A stretch of 64,000 nucleotides of DNA from Trachythela sp. YZ-2020 (GCA_016169945.1 JADLSH010000382.1:3348001-3412000), one strand, 5' to 3'. Positions 48,407-61,308 are shown, counted from the stretch's first letter. Notes: a model not told the origin generated them from the sequence alone. Numbers and translations: made by a program.

Positions 48407-48920
48407 CCTACTATATATACTTCAAATCATAGACCCATAAATAATTAGCGACTGCCAAATATGACTTGAAATGAAATGAGTTTCTGCTCCTATCAACGTT
48501 GATGACATCATCTTCTTCGAGAATAAATAAAATTAAAATTAAATTAAAATAAAATAAAATTTAAATTAACCGTTACTACTATATTTCTATAGTTTTTCAT
48601 GCGCGTAACTTACCAAGTATTCACAATTCTTTTGCATTCTTTCCAGTTATGTTTTGTTAATAGTCGTTCCTCATCTGCAGAGCAGTATACAGGCACGCAC
48701 TCTATTTCTTTAAGATCCGATGCACATTGTCTTGAAAAGACCAGAGTTCCATTTAGAGACTGGTTTTTAGAATTGCTTGGATAACGGGCTGTCTCGATCT
48801 GCCGGAAATGCCGAAATTTTTCAAAGAATCCAGACGTTCTTTTATAATCAGGTAGATAATTCGCAGGCATCTAAACATTTGGAAAATTACAGCAAATGTA
48901 GAGCAATGAACTAATATGAT

Positions 48921-51900
48921 ATGATTGCTCATTATGTCCCTAAGATCATGGTTGCAAATGTTATGTCGCTGGTGCCCAAAATTGAAGAAATACAAGAATT
49001 TATTAATCGCAATCGGATCAGTATTGCGTTTATCACCGAAACTTGGTTACGATCAACTATTACGGACAGCGTTGTTGGTAGCACTGGATATTCGTTGATG
49101 AGGAAAGACCGCTCGTCAGATAGCCATGGTGGGGTTTGCATTTACATAAAAAATAACCAGTTTAAGTATAGACGATTGGAGCTACTGTCTTGCTGTGAAG
49201 ATCATGAAATTCTATGGCTTTATTTACGACCAAATCGTCTACCCAGAGGTTTCTCCTCACTTATTGCCGCAGTAGTTTATCACCCCCACTGGACGACAGC
49301 CGAGAATGATCATATGCGCGAACATTTATTCCAAAGTCTGACTCTGGCCGAATCGATATATCCAAACTGCGCAATTATCATTGCAGGTGATTTCAACCGT
49401 TTGGATGTCAATACGATCAAGAAACATTTCCGCTTTAAACAGATCGTTAGGAAATCAACCAGAAAGGATGCAATTCTTGACCTAATTTTAACTAATTTAT
49501 ATGACTATTATGAAAATCCACGTATTTTCCCGCCGTTTGGTCTTTCAGATCATAATACAGTTACTGTTGAGGGGAAAGAACGGGAACATTGTAACACAAC
49601 GAAATTTGTTTTCACCCGCGATAAGCGAGCTAGTCGTAAAGCTGAAATGGGAAGGTACCTACGTGAAATACATTGGCCCATAATATTTTCATCCTCAGAA
49701 TCATGCGAGCACTTGGTGAACACTTTTAATAATGTATTATACACGAGATTGGATATATTAATGCCAATTAAGAAAGTTCGGGTAAACTCGTCAGATGCCC
49801 CATGGATGACGAAACATTTGAAGTCCCTAATTTTGAATAGACAAAATGCTTTTCACAAAAATGGTGTTGAGTCAATACATTATAAATTTTATAGGAAATC
49901 AGTAAATCGCGAGAGAAAAGCGTGTAAAGCTAAATTTTACCAATTTAAAGTAGAACATATGAAACAAGGTAACCCAGGAGCGTGGTGGAAAGAAGTTAAA
50001 AGGTTATGTGGTTCCATATCCTTCAATGATGATTGTATTTAATCAAATTCAAGTTGAAGGCATAGAGAACCTTTCTACGAAAGAACTAGCGGACACTATC
50101 AATAAGGCTTTCCTCGAGCCACTAGAGGAGTATCGATTACCTCATTCGTTAAATCGTCTACCTGTAGATGAAGAATCCTGAGTTTCAAGTCCAAACGACG
50201 CTAGCAAAGTTGAACCCATCGAAAGCATGTGGTCCTGATGAGATCCCGAACTGGTTACTTAAGGAGCATGCTATTCTCCTTGCGTTTCCTGTGAGCAAAC
50301 TCGTCAATGCTTCCTTCAAAGAAATGAAACTCCCTTTCATTTGGAAAGTCGCAAATGTATTCCCATTACCTAAATTAAAGCCTGCGGAAAATCTAACAAA
50401 AGACTTGAGACCTATATCCCTAACAGCATGTTTGTCAAAAGTTGCCGAATAATTTGTAGTGCAAGATTATGTGAAACCCGCAATTTTAAAAATTCTCGAC
50501 CCTAATCAATATGGCACCGTGCCCAAATCGTCAACTACTCAAGCTCTCATCCACATGGTTCATATTTGGGCAAAAGAGACTGCTCAGTTCCCTCAGGAGT
50601 CCCGCAAGGAACAAAATTGGGACCTTGGCTGTTTCTTTTATTAATCGATGATTTATATCTTAACGACAATATAAATGCCCATCTATGGAAGTATGTCGAT
50701 GACACAACGACCTCAGAAGTTGTCCCTAAAGGCCATCAAAGTTGTTCGCAATCTATTGCTAATCGCGTGGCTCAATGGTCCTCAATTAACAGACTTAAGG
50801 AGGCTCCCTACAGTTTTAATTCTGTAGCACGCAAATGTGCTCTAAGGTCCATTATTTGCTCATTTTGCAAGGTATGGTCACAAGACTTGGTAATCAGATT
50901 GCCACAAATTATTGCGGATTACGAAGAACAAAAAATGTTTCTAAATATTTCCGTTGCCATAACACGCGATTTAGAGATTGTCGTATTTTTATCTTTTTTG
51001 CATTTTTTTGGATTTTCCTTTGAAAATATTTTTATTTTTACTTTTAGCCACCAAAGTATTGAATATGATTTTAAAAATTCGGAGCCGAATTTTTATTGCA
51101 AAAAAACTTGTTTTGAGATTTAAAAAATTCGGCTCCGAGGAATTTGCGATTTTAAAATCGCATATTTCAATACTTTGTACTTTAGGTGCTCGTGTGCAAA
51201 AAATAAAAAAATTTTACCGAAGGAAAATCCAAAAAATTAAGAAAGAAGATAAAAATACGACAATCTCTAAATCGCGTTATTACCATGGCAACGGAAATAT
51301 TTAGAAAGATTTTTTGTTCTTCGTAATCTGCAATATTGTGGCAATCTGATTGCCAAGTCTGGTGACCATACCTTGCAAAATGAGCAAATAATGGACCTTA
51401 GAGCACATTTGCTTGCTACAGAATTAAAACTGTAGGGAGCCTCCTTAAGCTGAATAATGATAAATGCGAAGAGTTGAGAATATGTTTTGCCAGAAATCAA
51501 CAAGACTTTCAGCCAATCCGTGTGAATGGAATAGAATTAGAAGTTGTTGAAAGCGCGAAACTGCTTGGGGTTACAGTAACTAGTAACCTCACATGGAACG
51601 TTCACATTAATAATGTAATTAAGAAAGCAGCTAAACGGCTATATTTTCTTGTACAACTGAAAAGGGCAAAACTACCTCGAAAGGATCTGGTTCTCTTTTA
51701 CATTACATGCATCCGATCTATTTTAACTTAAGCAATTCCAGTATTTTTTACGCCTTGCCAATGTATCTACAAAACGAACTGGAACGCCTCCAAAAAAGGG
51801 CATTTTCAATTAGCATATTATGATGCCCTGACAGAAGCAAACATTCCCACCATTATGTCCTACGGAGAAGCTATCTGAAAGAACTTTTTTAACTCGAATG

Positions 51901-52055
51901 TGAATAACCAGGACAACAAATTGAATAAGCTGCTACCCACGACCAACGAAGCACCCTATGAACTAAGACAGAACAGGCATTTTGCAATCCCCAATTGGAG
52001 TACCAACCGGTTCAGAAATACTTTTATTATGTCTTCCGCGATTGAAAATGGTTGA
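48921..52055 (+). pseudogene. CR1-group LINE ORF2, degenerate
   Basis: The frame 48921-50042 is an endonuclease/exonuclease/phosphatase domain: ANVMSLVPKIEEIQ, FITETWL, GGVCIYI, IIAGDFNRLD, LDLILTN and GLSDHNTV. Reverse transcriptase blocks follow: KACGPDEIPNWLLK (50218), DLRPISLTACLSKVAE, then GVPQGTKLGPWLFLLLIDDL (50590s) and the YVDD box (50692). About 50 residues between IHMVHIWAKET and GVPQG are missing, taking the first catalytic Asp with them, so the enzyme is dead. After a 646-bp insertion the frame continues LNNDKCEELRICF, LLGVTVTSNLTWNVHI and a decayed tail (LNKLLPTTNE, NRFRNTF). Frames change near 50050, 50170, 50455, 50570 and 51730. Confidence 0.88.
50799..51444. mobile_element. 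646-bp TTAA-flanked hairpin MITE
   Basis: The two halves are inverse copies over almost the full length (~320 bp per arm): the left begins GGAGGCTCCCTACAGTTTTA and the right ends TAAAACTGTAGGGAGCCTCC. It is flanked by TTAA on both sides (50795-50798 and 51445-51448). Removing it with one TTAA restores the host LINE frame exactly (...WSSINRLKLNNDKCEEL...), proving the insertion and its boundaries. TTAA targeting is the piggyBac hallmark. No transposase is encoded. Confidence 0.93.
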
Positions 52056-52164
52056 TCTTGATGACATTCTGATATTATATATCATTTTATCTAGTACTTT
52101 TAATCCAGATATGTTTATATAACTTTGAAGATAATTAATTAACTGTAGGATTTGAATACTTTTA

Positions 52165-54625
52165 TATTGACATTGACCACATGCGTAGGATATAAAGTAG
52201 GTTGAGTCTAAAAGTAGAATGGCCTATTAATTTATATTAGTTAAATACCATAAAGGCATTAAAGTTGTGATAATTTCCACATTGAAACATATATTATTCT
52301 ATAACAGCACTATTAGTCGGCCGGCCAAGAGTTCAAAATATGCTCCTAAAATATTTCGATGGCAATTTTATGTTAGAAGCTGGTAACAACCATATTCATA
52401 CTCAGGTAGATGTAGGGAATAAGGTTTGAGGTGTTACCAAGTCGAAATCTTAAATTTTGAGTGAAAAAATATGATATTTCTAAGCCTCCTTCCCGCGAAA
52501 TCGCGATAGTTTAACTTCAAACGATTACCGACAATTCTGCTGCTATGAGACAGCTTCTTTGCTCTGATTGGCTATCGGCATTGGTTCCTAAATTGGTCAG
52601 CCAATGAGCGAACGTCGAAAAGTCCTGACGCTTCCGGTTTTTGCAACACACGAGGTAAACAACATCAAAGTACAAGAAAGAAATATGCTATTTATACGAT
52701 TTTAATGATATTTAGGTAAGATTTTTCGTGTTAATGCGATCAATATTATCTATACCCAATTGTTCTTTGTTTAGTTACACTGATTTAGACCCCTTTGCCC
52801 GCATTTGCTTGATTATCGCCGCTGCCTATATCTTGTGAAGTCAATATAGTTTTAATCGAGGTTTTAATACAGCCAGTACAAAAATATAGTGCACAAAATA
52901 TTGTACTGTCTGAGCGGAAAAAGTAGGACTGTTTTATTCAATCGATACTATCTCATTTCTCGACTTATTGAATCATCAGAGAGTATTCTTATAATTTCAA
53001 CAAGATTTTATTCAGTGCAATTCTTTAGCCTTTGGTTTAAACTGGCGGTGGAAGCAAGTTGCAGCTGTTTGTCTCAGACTGACATCAAATTCCTGTGTTC
53101 GAAATTAATGAAATAGATAGTTGTCCCTATTTATTATAAAAATAATATATCATTCCCAATGATAACAGGTCTCGTAAGCCATTATAGAAGTTAGAACTTT
53201 AAAAAATTTCCGTGCTTGAGTTTGTTCACGAACAAATACATCACTGTTATTGAATATAATTGACAAATTGCAAAGTACAATTTATATTGTTAGTTCCATT
53301 CAAAAGCCGAATATGTTTCTAACAGTTAACATTAAAATATAAAAATATATATACAATAGTTTCTTAATATAGTCATTTTAGTCAAATGCGTTTGTGTTTA
53401 TAATTACAGGCTACAGCGATAGACATTGAATAATACAGGCTAGCCTTGATATAGCTCAGTACAAATGAAATATAGTATACAACAATCAAAAACAGACGGG
53501 AGTCTACTGTAGTTAGAGACAATCAGGTAAATCGTTAAATACACTTCCATTGGTAGACTGATACACAATGTGAGAGTATGGTTCCAAACATTGACTGAAC
53601 AACAATTCAACAAAGTTGGATGGATACAGTATAAAATATTTTAGCTCGAGCAATTCAGGCCGGACAAAATACAAAACATTTTGGCACGATACTCAGTAAT
53701 TAAGCAAATGCTGGAAAAACAGGGGCTGTATCAGTATAGATAATATTGATCGCATTAACACGAAAAATCTTACCTAAATATCATTAAAATCGTATAAATA
53801 GCATATTTCTTTCTTGTACTTTGATGTTGTTTACCTCGTGTGTTGCAAAAACCGGAAGCGTCAGACTTTTCGACGTTCGCTCATTGGCTGACTAATTTAG
53901 GAACCAATGCCAATAGCCAATCAGAGCAAAGAAGTCTGTCTCACATCAGCAGAATTGTCGGTAATCGTTTGAAGTTAAACTACCGCGATTTCGCGGGAAG
54001 GAGGCTTAGAAATATCATATTTTTTCACTCAAAATTTAAGATTTCGACTTGGTAACACCTCAAACCTTGTTCCTTACATCTATCTGAGTATGAATATGAT
54101 TGTTACTAGCTTCTAACATAAAATTGCCATCGAGTTGCAAGATATGATGACTTGGCCGGCCGTCTATATGTAATCTCTCAGAGGTAGAAGCACTTCAATC
54201 GATTTGTGCGCCAACAAACACCGTTGTGCACCGGACATGTTCGGTGCAGAACGTATACTAAGCAAATAATAGCCGCAATAGGTGATTTATCATCCAAAAA
54301 AGGTGTCAGATAGCTAGATATATTACTGTTGGTACTTTCTGTGTAGATCACGCACAAACGAAACATCGTTTAGACAAAATATGTAAAAAAATGGCATATA
54401 TTTCTTAGTTGTTTATCAAAGTTGGGTTCCTGGTATCCAGGCCCCTTGGTGATATTTTGGTCGCGCTACTTTTTTCAGAAAATGGCAAAATTTGCCTGTT
54501 TGAGCCTTTATATCTCCGAAACTAAAAGTCTAAGCCAAAAACTAATCTAGAACTTACTAACTAACTTTTCATGCCCTATCCGAATCAATAAAAACCCATT
54601 TGGATTCATAAGCACTTTAACTAGA
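52165..54625 (+). repeat. Duplicated segment, copy A (with foldback inserted)
   Basis: 52165-52310 and 54170-54625 match 58946-59120 and 59125-59855 respectively. Shared landmarks are 'gaatggcctattaatttata', 'gtagaagcacttc', 'gccgcaataggtgatttatc' and 'gttgggttcctgg'. Both copies end at 'aagcactttaa'. Confidence 0.85.
52318..54162. mobile_element. 1.85-kb foldback element with ~440-bp inverted arms
   Basis: The ends are CGGCCGGCCAAG and CTTGGCCGGCCG. The arms (about 52318-52755 and 53735-54162) are inverse copies throughout, including 'gctctgattggctatcggca' and its inverse, and 'cttccggtttttgcaacaca'. The ~980-bp middle has one 75-codon ORF (52889-53116) without a recognisable domain. The related locus at 59120 lacks the element, so it is a genuine insertion. 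The target duplication is unclear (CTAT on both sides is the best candidate). Confidence 0.88.
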
Positions 54626-55065
54626 CTATTAAAGCGGTTTAAAGAAAATACCGAGGGGTCCGTCCAAAGCGTATGAGATTTCGAAATCACTTGATTTCTT
54701 ACTGCTGATTTCAACACTGATCTCAAGATTTCCGGAAGATATCAGTGACAGCAGTGTTGGTATATTTTAATGTTTGTAAAGCATTTACTCAAACTCTGGA
54801 GCAATTTGAAATCGGAATATCGTCGGTGAAAATTATGAAATATCGTCAGAAAAACGCGAAAGGTCACAATTTCGTTCCCACAGTCCCACTATTCAAGCTT
54901 TTTAGTAGTATTTCTGTGATTTCTGATTTTGAAATCATCTTATTTCTAGTTGATTTCAGTGACTTCGTGATTTCTGAACCTGATTTCTGAGTCGAGTGTA
55001 CGAGATTTCTGCCGTGACGGACCCCTCGGACAATACATATTTCTAAAGCTTTGAATCGTGTTTAC
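54626..55065. other. Spacer and start of intron 1 of the secreted gene
   Basis: No further exon of the minus-strand gene was recognised. Repeated 'atttctga' words occur near 54910-54990. Confidence 0.4.
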
Positions 55066-55560
55066 CTTATACTCGGGCTCTGGGCAACTGCCATCAATAG
55101 GACCAGACGGTAGAATGCATTCGTCGAGGGAGTGTTTACCTTCAGGTGGAATCGACCGACAAGTAAATTGAAAATCATACAAAACTACGTCATCACAAGT
55201 TGCATTCGCTTTCCAACACGCCGCATTGCCATTGCCAAAATCCTTGCTACCGTCTTCAAAACACTTCGCGGCAAATAACGAACAAAGGGCTGTTTTCAAA
55301 GCTGTAATGCACTCTGAGTTGTTTACATTGCTGGCTTTAGCTCTATCCATTATGCTTTGCGTCCATCTGATACGAGAATCATAGCTCATAGCATATGCTG
55401 GATTCAATTTACTCGCAGGACAGAGTGCTTGACTTTGAACGTCTGCACAGCCTTTTCTGTTGGAGAAAACATAATATTTTCCATGGTTAGAATCGTTGCC
55501 TTGGACAGAATTGAATGCAACAGCGCCAAGGAGCGAAGCAAATATATATACATTTGTCAT
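55066..55560 (-). CDS. Secreted Cys-rich protein, Frizzled-CRD-like, first coding exon
   Basis: ATG at 55560 opens a signal peptide (MTNVYIFASLLGAVAFNSVQG). The mature region has ten cysteines: GCADVQSQALC, SEC, KTALCSLFAAKC, AAC, ATC, FTC, DEC and GSC. The order C...C, C......C...(Y/F)A..C, C...C......C follows the 10-Cys Frizzled-type cysteine-rich domain, especially the CSLFAAKC block. The frame runs 165 codons to a GTAAAC donor (55065), phase 0, so the rest of the gene lies further left and was not found. One N-glycosylation site (NNS, NAT) cluster is visible. The likely role is an extracellular ligand-binding or Wnt-interacting module; this is inference from the cysteine pattern. Confidence 0.68.
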
Positions 55561-56544
55561 AGTGTTAGAACAGAGATGGAATCTTGATTAAAATATATGA
55601 CATCATGACTTACTGACTCAGTGGGTTGCTTGATATGAATTGCTGCGATGTTATGATATGAATTGTGTTGACATATTGTAATTGCTGCCGAGCATCAGCG
55701 AGGCAGCACACTATTCTTGCCATGGCAAGGTTTCTCCAGAGTTCACTCGACCCAGTCTTTTGCGCCGACATGTGTATTGTCGAGATCTGGATCTTGCGTC
55801 TGTCAGTTGTCGTAATTCCGGCCAAGAAGTCGAGCTCAAGGTGAATTTTTAAAATGGGGGAGAGGGCGAGAAAAATATTGTATTGCGCGTGCATGTTTTG
55901 TTCCATGTGCTCTGCAAGTTCTCAACTCTCGAGATTTTACAAGCTTTTTATGGCATTGTGGCAATATTTAAACACGAGTCGGGACTATATTTCACACATT
56001 TGAGAGGATTTGAGCACATGACCAAATCTTATGTAGAAACAGTAGAATTGAAACACTGTGGCCTGTGCCATCGCGAGAATGTGTTTAAGTTAAGAAGATG
56101 CAAGATGTTCTCGTGCGTTTTTAATAATTTTAGAGTTTTTAAAATCTTACTAGCTTCGCCATTCATAAACAATTTACACGGATGAAAGACGATCACATAC
56201 GTGGGAAAAAAATGGCAGGGATACCGCAACAGCGGGTAGATTGGAACTAAATACAGGATTTGAACTTGTGCTTGACCCAGTCGTCTTGATAGCTCAATAG
56301 GTAGAGTGTCAGCCCGGTGCGTGACTTACTTTTACAGCTTTTGTTTGCATAAATTCAAGCCAAGTGCTACAGGAATAGGAACAGAGCAAAACATAATAGT
56401 ACTGTAGTTCGTTAGCGCGTGTATCAGGTTTCACGTAAAGGTCAGAGTTAACCACTTCCTCGGCAACTCAGCTTCTTCCTCAACACCCACACATTGCAAA
56501 TGAAACCACTTTCCGCATTGGCCATCGCATTGTACCCTGTTATC
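55561..56544. other. Upstream of the secreted gene; tRNA-like fragment at 56284
   Basis: No other gene. 56284-56325 ('gatagctcaataggtagagt' then 'gtcagcccggtg') looks like the first half of a tRNA with a D-arm and A box, but no T-arm follows. It is a SINE head or tRNA fragment. Confidence 0.45.
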
Positions 56545-56808
56545 GGCATGTGTTCGCACTGGTTGCTCCCAGCTTGTTGACAATTTGTCATAGGCTTCAT
56601 GTTGACAACTTGCTACAATTAAGGTTGTCGAGTCGACAGACTTGTTACAATGTTACCGTCTTGCAATTCAACAACTTGTTAACAAGTTGTGAGTGACAAC
56701 CTTGTAGCAACTTGATAGAATGACAGCATTGTTACAACTTGTTGACAAGCTTGCTGCAAGTCTGTTGCGAATACATCTTGTTGACAAGATGTGAGATTTT
56801 TACGTGTG
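56545..56808 (-). mobile_element. MITE, CACACGTAAAAA family, copy 3 (truncated)
   Basis: Inverse orientation relative to copy 1. The end TTTTTACGTGTG is followed by TA, and the interior has the 'cttgttgacaag' palindrome series. The opposite TIR is missing. Confidence 0.75.
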
Positions 56809-58945
56809 TAGTTGTAAAAACTTATTATTATTATTATTATTAAAATACATTTGTTGAGTGCAAATTAGCATAAAAATGTTCAGATGCGCTGTGAAATAAA
56901 TTATACATAGTATTATGAAACTACTGCATGCATTTATAAGTTAAAAATTAGTATAATTCACGTATATACAACCTAAAAATGTATCCGTAAACATTAAAAA
57001 GCAATATCATAGGCAATACGAAATAAATAAGTTTTTAAATGTTTCTTAAATGTACTAAGTGAGTTTAAAAGCCTTAAAGTGCTTATGAACGCAAAATGGG
57101 TTTTTATTGATTCGGATAGAACATAAAAAGTTAGTTAATAAGTTCTAGATTAGTTTTTGGCTTAGACTTTTAGTTTCGGAGATATAAAGGCTCAAAGTCG
57201 CTATTTTGGAAAAAAAGTAGCGTCTTCCGGGGGACTGGGTCCCAGGAACGTGTGTATTTAATTTTACTATAAAAACAATTACATTTGGATAAATCATCTT
57301 GAAAAGTCGGCTATTTCTTGAGGAAAAAAACACATTTTTGAACTCAAACACATTTTTGAGTGTGTAAAGTAACCCTTCTAGTGGTTTGCATCGTCAATTG
57401 TGGAATATAGACGAAGGAATGGATTTAAATGCGATTTCAAAGTCGATCGTGGAGACGACCATGACACATTATTGACACTTGATGACAGTAACTTATGTCT
57501 ATAAATTCTGGGACATAGATGCCTCTTGCTTATAAAATTCTTTCGAAAGAAATAAATGAACGAATGCAAGGGTTAAAAGTTTGTTGGAATGGAACTTAAA
57601 CCTTTTACTGCATTTTATAGTCTTCATGCCTTCATGGACATGGGAATCGGTTGCATTGCATTTCTACACCTGCTTTAAAGTTGGTTCTCACTTTAGCAAG
57701 GAAGCTTGTTTCCCTACAAATTTTACATTCAAATTTGCCCAAAATTTGGACATTTTCAAGAATAGTAACTGGTTAACTGCAACTGGCCAACCCACAATCT
57801 AATGAAATTGGCTCCCATGTATATTCTCACAGAACCTTTCATAGAAAGATTGGTTGGCAGATTGTCATCTTTGTCCATGTAACTGAAAGATGATCAATAC
57901 ACAGATATCATAAACTGGATATATAGATATATATATATATGGAATTATTGTGATGACACTAAACATTAATTGCCACATAAATAGGCTTAGAATAATATTC
58001 ATCTTTTGAGAATGTTTTAGTGGGGGAAACACATCTAATTTAATAAGCCATAAGGCCAGTATGTGATCTGTAAAACTTCATACTTTCTATTACAGTAACT
58101 TTGCCTGTGTGGGCAGAGCAAACATGCTTCAACTTTCACATTAGATGTAAGATGTGTGGTGTGAGAGTGATGTATGCTTTACTCATAGTGTACACACATC
58201 CAACTTTCTTGGCATGCCCACATAGCTGATTTAAGTAACTCGGAAAGGTGCTTCTCTGTGCAGGTAAAACGACTTCCTCCCCATGGAGGAAAATGGATGT
58301 TAACCCCTTCCCCTACCAGATGTCCTTGCACATTTTAGAAGTGGAATCTCTCCTTCCAGATGGGTAAAGTTCTTCCATAGTGGGAGTCTGGCTCTTTTCT
58401 AGGTAACCATTACCCAAAAAGCAGCTAAAGTTTAGCCGATCCAATCAAGCGCAGTTAACCCATTAATTGGCAGTACTCTACCACTGATGAGTAAAATTTG
58501 CCAATTAATGGGTTAAGCCAATCCAATCGATCAAGGGGCTGAGCTATTAAAAGTGAACTTGCCCCCAAGAGACAATAGAGTCACACTGCAACATATATTG
58601 ATAAAGATGTTTAATAAATATTTAATTAAAAATGTTAATTCATCTTTCACTGATGGTTCCAGTTTACTTCACTGATAATCTAGATGAAATCACAAACAAA
58701 TAGTTTAATGGGCTATACAATGTTGAAGTGTATCTCTCTATTTAGGGAATTTTCTGTTAGCCTCCCTAAGGTCCTTCAACATAGGTGGCTTAGGGACCAA
58801 GGCCTAACCGCAGAAATGCCTGATACTCAGGTTAAGGTGGTTCCACTAGTGGGACAGTGCAGCACTTGGTCATCAACTTTGTGCCAAATACATGTATCAA
58901 TTAAACATATATCATCAGTATCTCACTGTCATATAAAACATGTGA
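56809..58945. other. Intergenic; inverted copy of the dispersed repeat at 57075-57245
   Basis: (TTA)n lies at 56823-56840. 57075-57245 is an inverse, diverged copy of the segment at about 54460-54625 and 59690-59853 ('cttagacttttagtttcgga', 'aagtgcttatgaacgc'). No gene was recognised in the rest; a direct repeat 'cccattaattggcag/ccaattaatgggtt' forms a small palindrome near 58458-58515. Confidence 0.5.
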
Positions 58946-59855
58946 CATTGACCACATGTGTAGGATAATACAAGACACTGAAAGTCCACATATAAAGTAG
59001 GTTGAAGTCTAAAAGTAGAATGGCCTATTAATTTATATTAGTTAAATACCATAAAGGCATTAAAGTTGTGATAATTTCCACATTGAAACATATATGATAT
59101 ATTATTCTATAACAGCAGTATGTAATCAGTAATCTCTCAGAGGTAGAAGCACTTCGATCGATTTGTGCGTCAACAAACACCGTTGTACACCGGACATGTC
59201 CGGCGCAGAACCTTTCATCCATACTGGCTTCAATGACATTGTATACTAAGCAAATATATGCACATTTAGGTGACATGATTCAACGTTAAATATCCAAAGT
59301 TCATACGCGCGAATAGACATCATTGCATTTGTTAAAATCACAGCTTACCTGTATGTTGATTCCTGTCCTATGTTGGGACAACTGGGTACATTTGTCTTTG
59401 TTTATAGGTCGATAACTATGGCCTGTATTTGCCACCAAATGTCTCAGATCGATGAGTTTCGGTGCCCTCTTTTCTATCGGTTTAAAGCCGCAATAGGTGA
59501 TTTATCATCCAAAAAAGGTGTCAGATAGCTAGATATATTACTGTTGGTACTTCCTGTGTAAGATCACGCACAAACGAAACATCGTTTAGACAAAATATGC
59601 AAAAAAAACACAAGATATCGATATCTTCGCCATATATTTCTTAGTTGTTTATCAAAGTTGGGTTCCTGGGATCCAGGCCCCTTGGTGATATTTTGGTCGC
59701 GCTACTTTTTTTCAGAAAATGGCAAAATTTGCCTGTTTGAGCCTCTATATCTCCGAAACTAAAAGTCTAAGCCAAAAACTAATCTAGAACTTACTAACTA
59801 ACTTTTCACGCCTTATCCGAATCAATAAAAACCTATTTTGCGTTCATAAGCACTT
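58946..59855 (+). repeat. Duplicated segment, copy B (empty site)
   Basis: It matches copy A at 52165-54625 but lacks the 1.85-kb foldback, reading 'ataacagcagtatgtaatca' through the site. It carries ~210 extra bases (about 59255-59480) that copy A lacks. Confidence 0.85.
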
Positions 59856-60190
59856 TAATTCTTTGGGAAGGCGATTCCACAGTTTCGGTGCAACAAATTT
59901 AAACGCTCTGTCTCCGATTGAATTGACTTGTGAGACGGCACAGCAAGGATTATTCCACTTGATCGAAGGTTATAGTTAGGCTGTACCCTGGTTTGAATTA
60001 AATCACGCAAGTACTCCGGAGCCAATCCATTGATCGCTTGAAAAGTTAAGGCGAGAATCTTAAATTCAATTCGAGATTTAACGGGTAGCCAGTGAAGCTC
60101 CTTTAAGAAAGGACTGATATGCACAAATTTTGGAACCGCATATAGACCAATCTGGCAGCAGAATTTTGAACTCTCTGCAGCTTTGCAATT
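59855..60190 (-). pseudogene. CR1/L2-type LINE fragment
   Basis: The minus frame reads HISPFLKELHWLPVKSRIEF, KILALTFQAINGLAPEYLRD and NYNLRSSG, the same C-terminal region as the LINE at 41103-41700 but from a more diverged copy. It abuts the end of duplicated segment B. Confidence 0.82.
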
Positions 60191-60371
60191 AAGCCGGTAG
60201 TCCATACATTAGACTGTCATACAAAAACTTAAATGAAGATCGAACTTTAACTTCTTACCAGACCAGTGGAGGACATCCAGTTTGTTCATTTTCCATACAT
60301 TGAACTAATAAATAGTAAAGACTGGATATTTGAAATCATTCTGGTTACAGAATCTTGAAATTTGGCGCAAA

Positions 60372-60551
60372 TTTATAAACCTTGAAGCCAAAACATTTAA
60401 ACTCAGCATTGAAATCTACGCGTAACAAGCGATTAGCTATGGTTTTATTCGTTCGTAGCTCTGTCTAAAATCACTTTATATTTGAAGTTAATGCACAATC
60501 AATGAACTCAAGCCAAGACGTCAAACAGCTGAGGTACAATCACTATCATAT
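60372..60551 (+). repeat. ~180-bp dispersed repeat, copy 1
   Basis: Highly similar to 63494-63675. Shared blocks are 'cttgaagccaaaacatttaa', 'agctatggttttattc' and 'agccaagacgtcaaacagct'. Confidence 0.88.
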
Positions 60552-60781
60552 CAACGATAGACGCTGTTCATAGCTTGTATTAATATAAGCCGTTTACATA
60601 AGCGAGATCCTTTAAGTTGTGTAATTGTCTCTCTTTACACAGAGTACTATTAATAGTATATAGTATAGAGAGGCACATTGGTCATAGCCTCCGTGGTTGA
60701 AGTCTTCTGCGGCAGCACTTCCTTGCGGTAGGAACTTCGAGTATTGGCGTCAGATCACCGCCAATATTCATGTTTGTTATG

Positions 60782-60945
60782 ATTCAACATATTTACGGCA
60801 TTGAAGTTAAATCGGGCATTGAACTTGCGCGCATTCAACATATTTACGGCATTGAAGTTAAATCTGACATTGAACTTGCGCGTCATTCAACATATTTACG
60901 GCATTGAAGTTAAATCTGACATTGAACTTGTGCGTCATTCAACAC
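60782..60945 (+). repeat. 51-52 bp tandem repeat, three copies
   Basis: The unit starts 'attcaacatatttacggcat' and includes 'gaagttaaat' and 'cattgaacttg'. Small substitutions distinguish the copies. Confidence 0.88.
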
Positions 60946-61085
60946 TTATCGGAAGTCCAATGCCCGAAAAAGGTTGAATACGAATCAACACATGAATTTG
61001 AGAAGTTGAATATTGGCGGAGTTAGAGCTTATCGTAAAATATCCGCCAATATTAATTAGCCACCCGATTAGCACCTAATTACGTG

Positions 61086-61094
61086 TATATAAAG
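61086..61094 (+). promoter_or_regulatory. TATA box candidate
   Basis: TATATAAAG lies 215 bp upstream of the ATG at 61309, after a 160-bp stretch without other features. A short upstream ORF (ATGTCTCATCAT..., 61106 to about 61272) lies between them. Confidence 0.45.
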
Positions 61095-61308
61095 AGGTTT
61101 TCATTATGTCTCATCATACGTATGTAAGTGGTACTAAACGATCTGCTGCGCCTGCTGGCGCGCTATCTACAGAGCAGGCTGGAATCGACTGCCAGCTGAA
61201 ACCGAAAAACTACAAAATACGCGCGCAATTCTCGCCGCCATATTGCTTGCCCATATTGCTGCTGCTAAGCTGATTTGCATTTATTTGAATAACTGAATTA
61301 TTGATACA

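Noticed and set aside
52889..53116. 75-codon ORF as transposase of the foldback
   Set aside because: Too short, with no acidic triad or DNA-binding motif.
56284..56325. tRNA gene
   Set aside because: Only the first half with an A box is present; there is no T-arm downstream.
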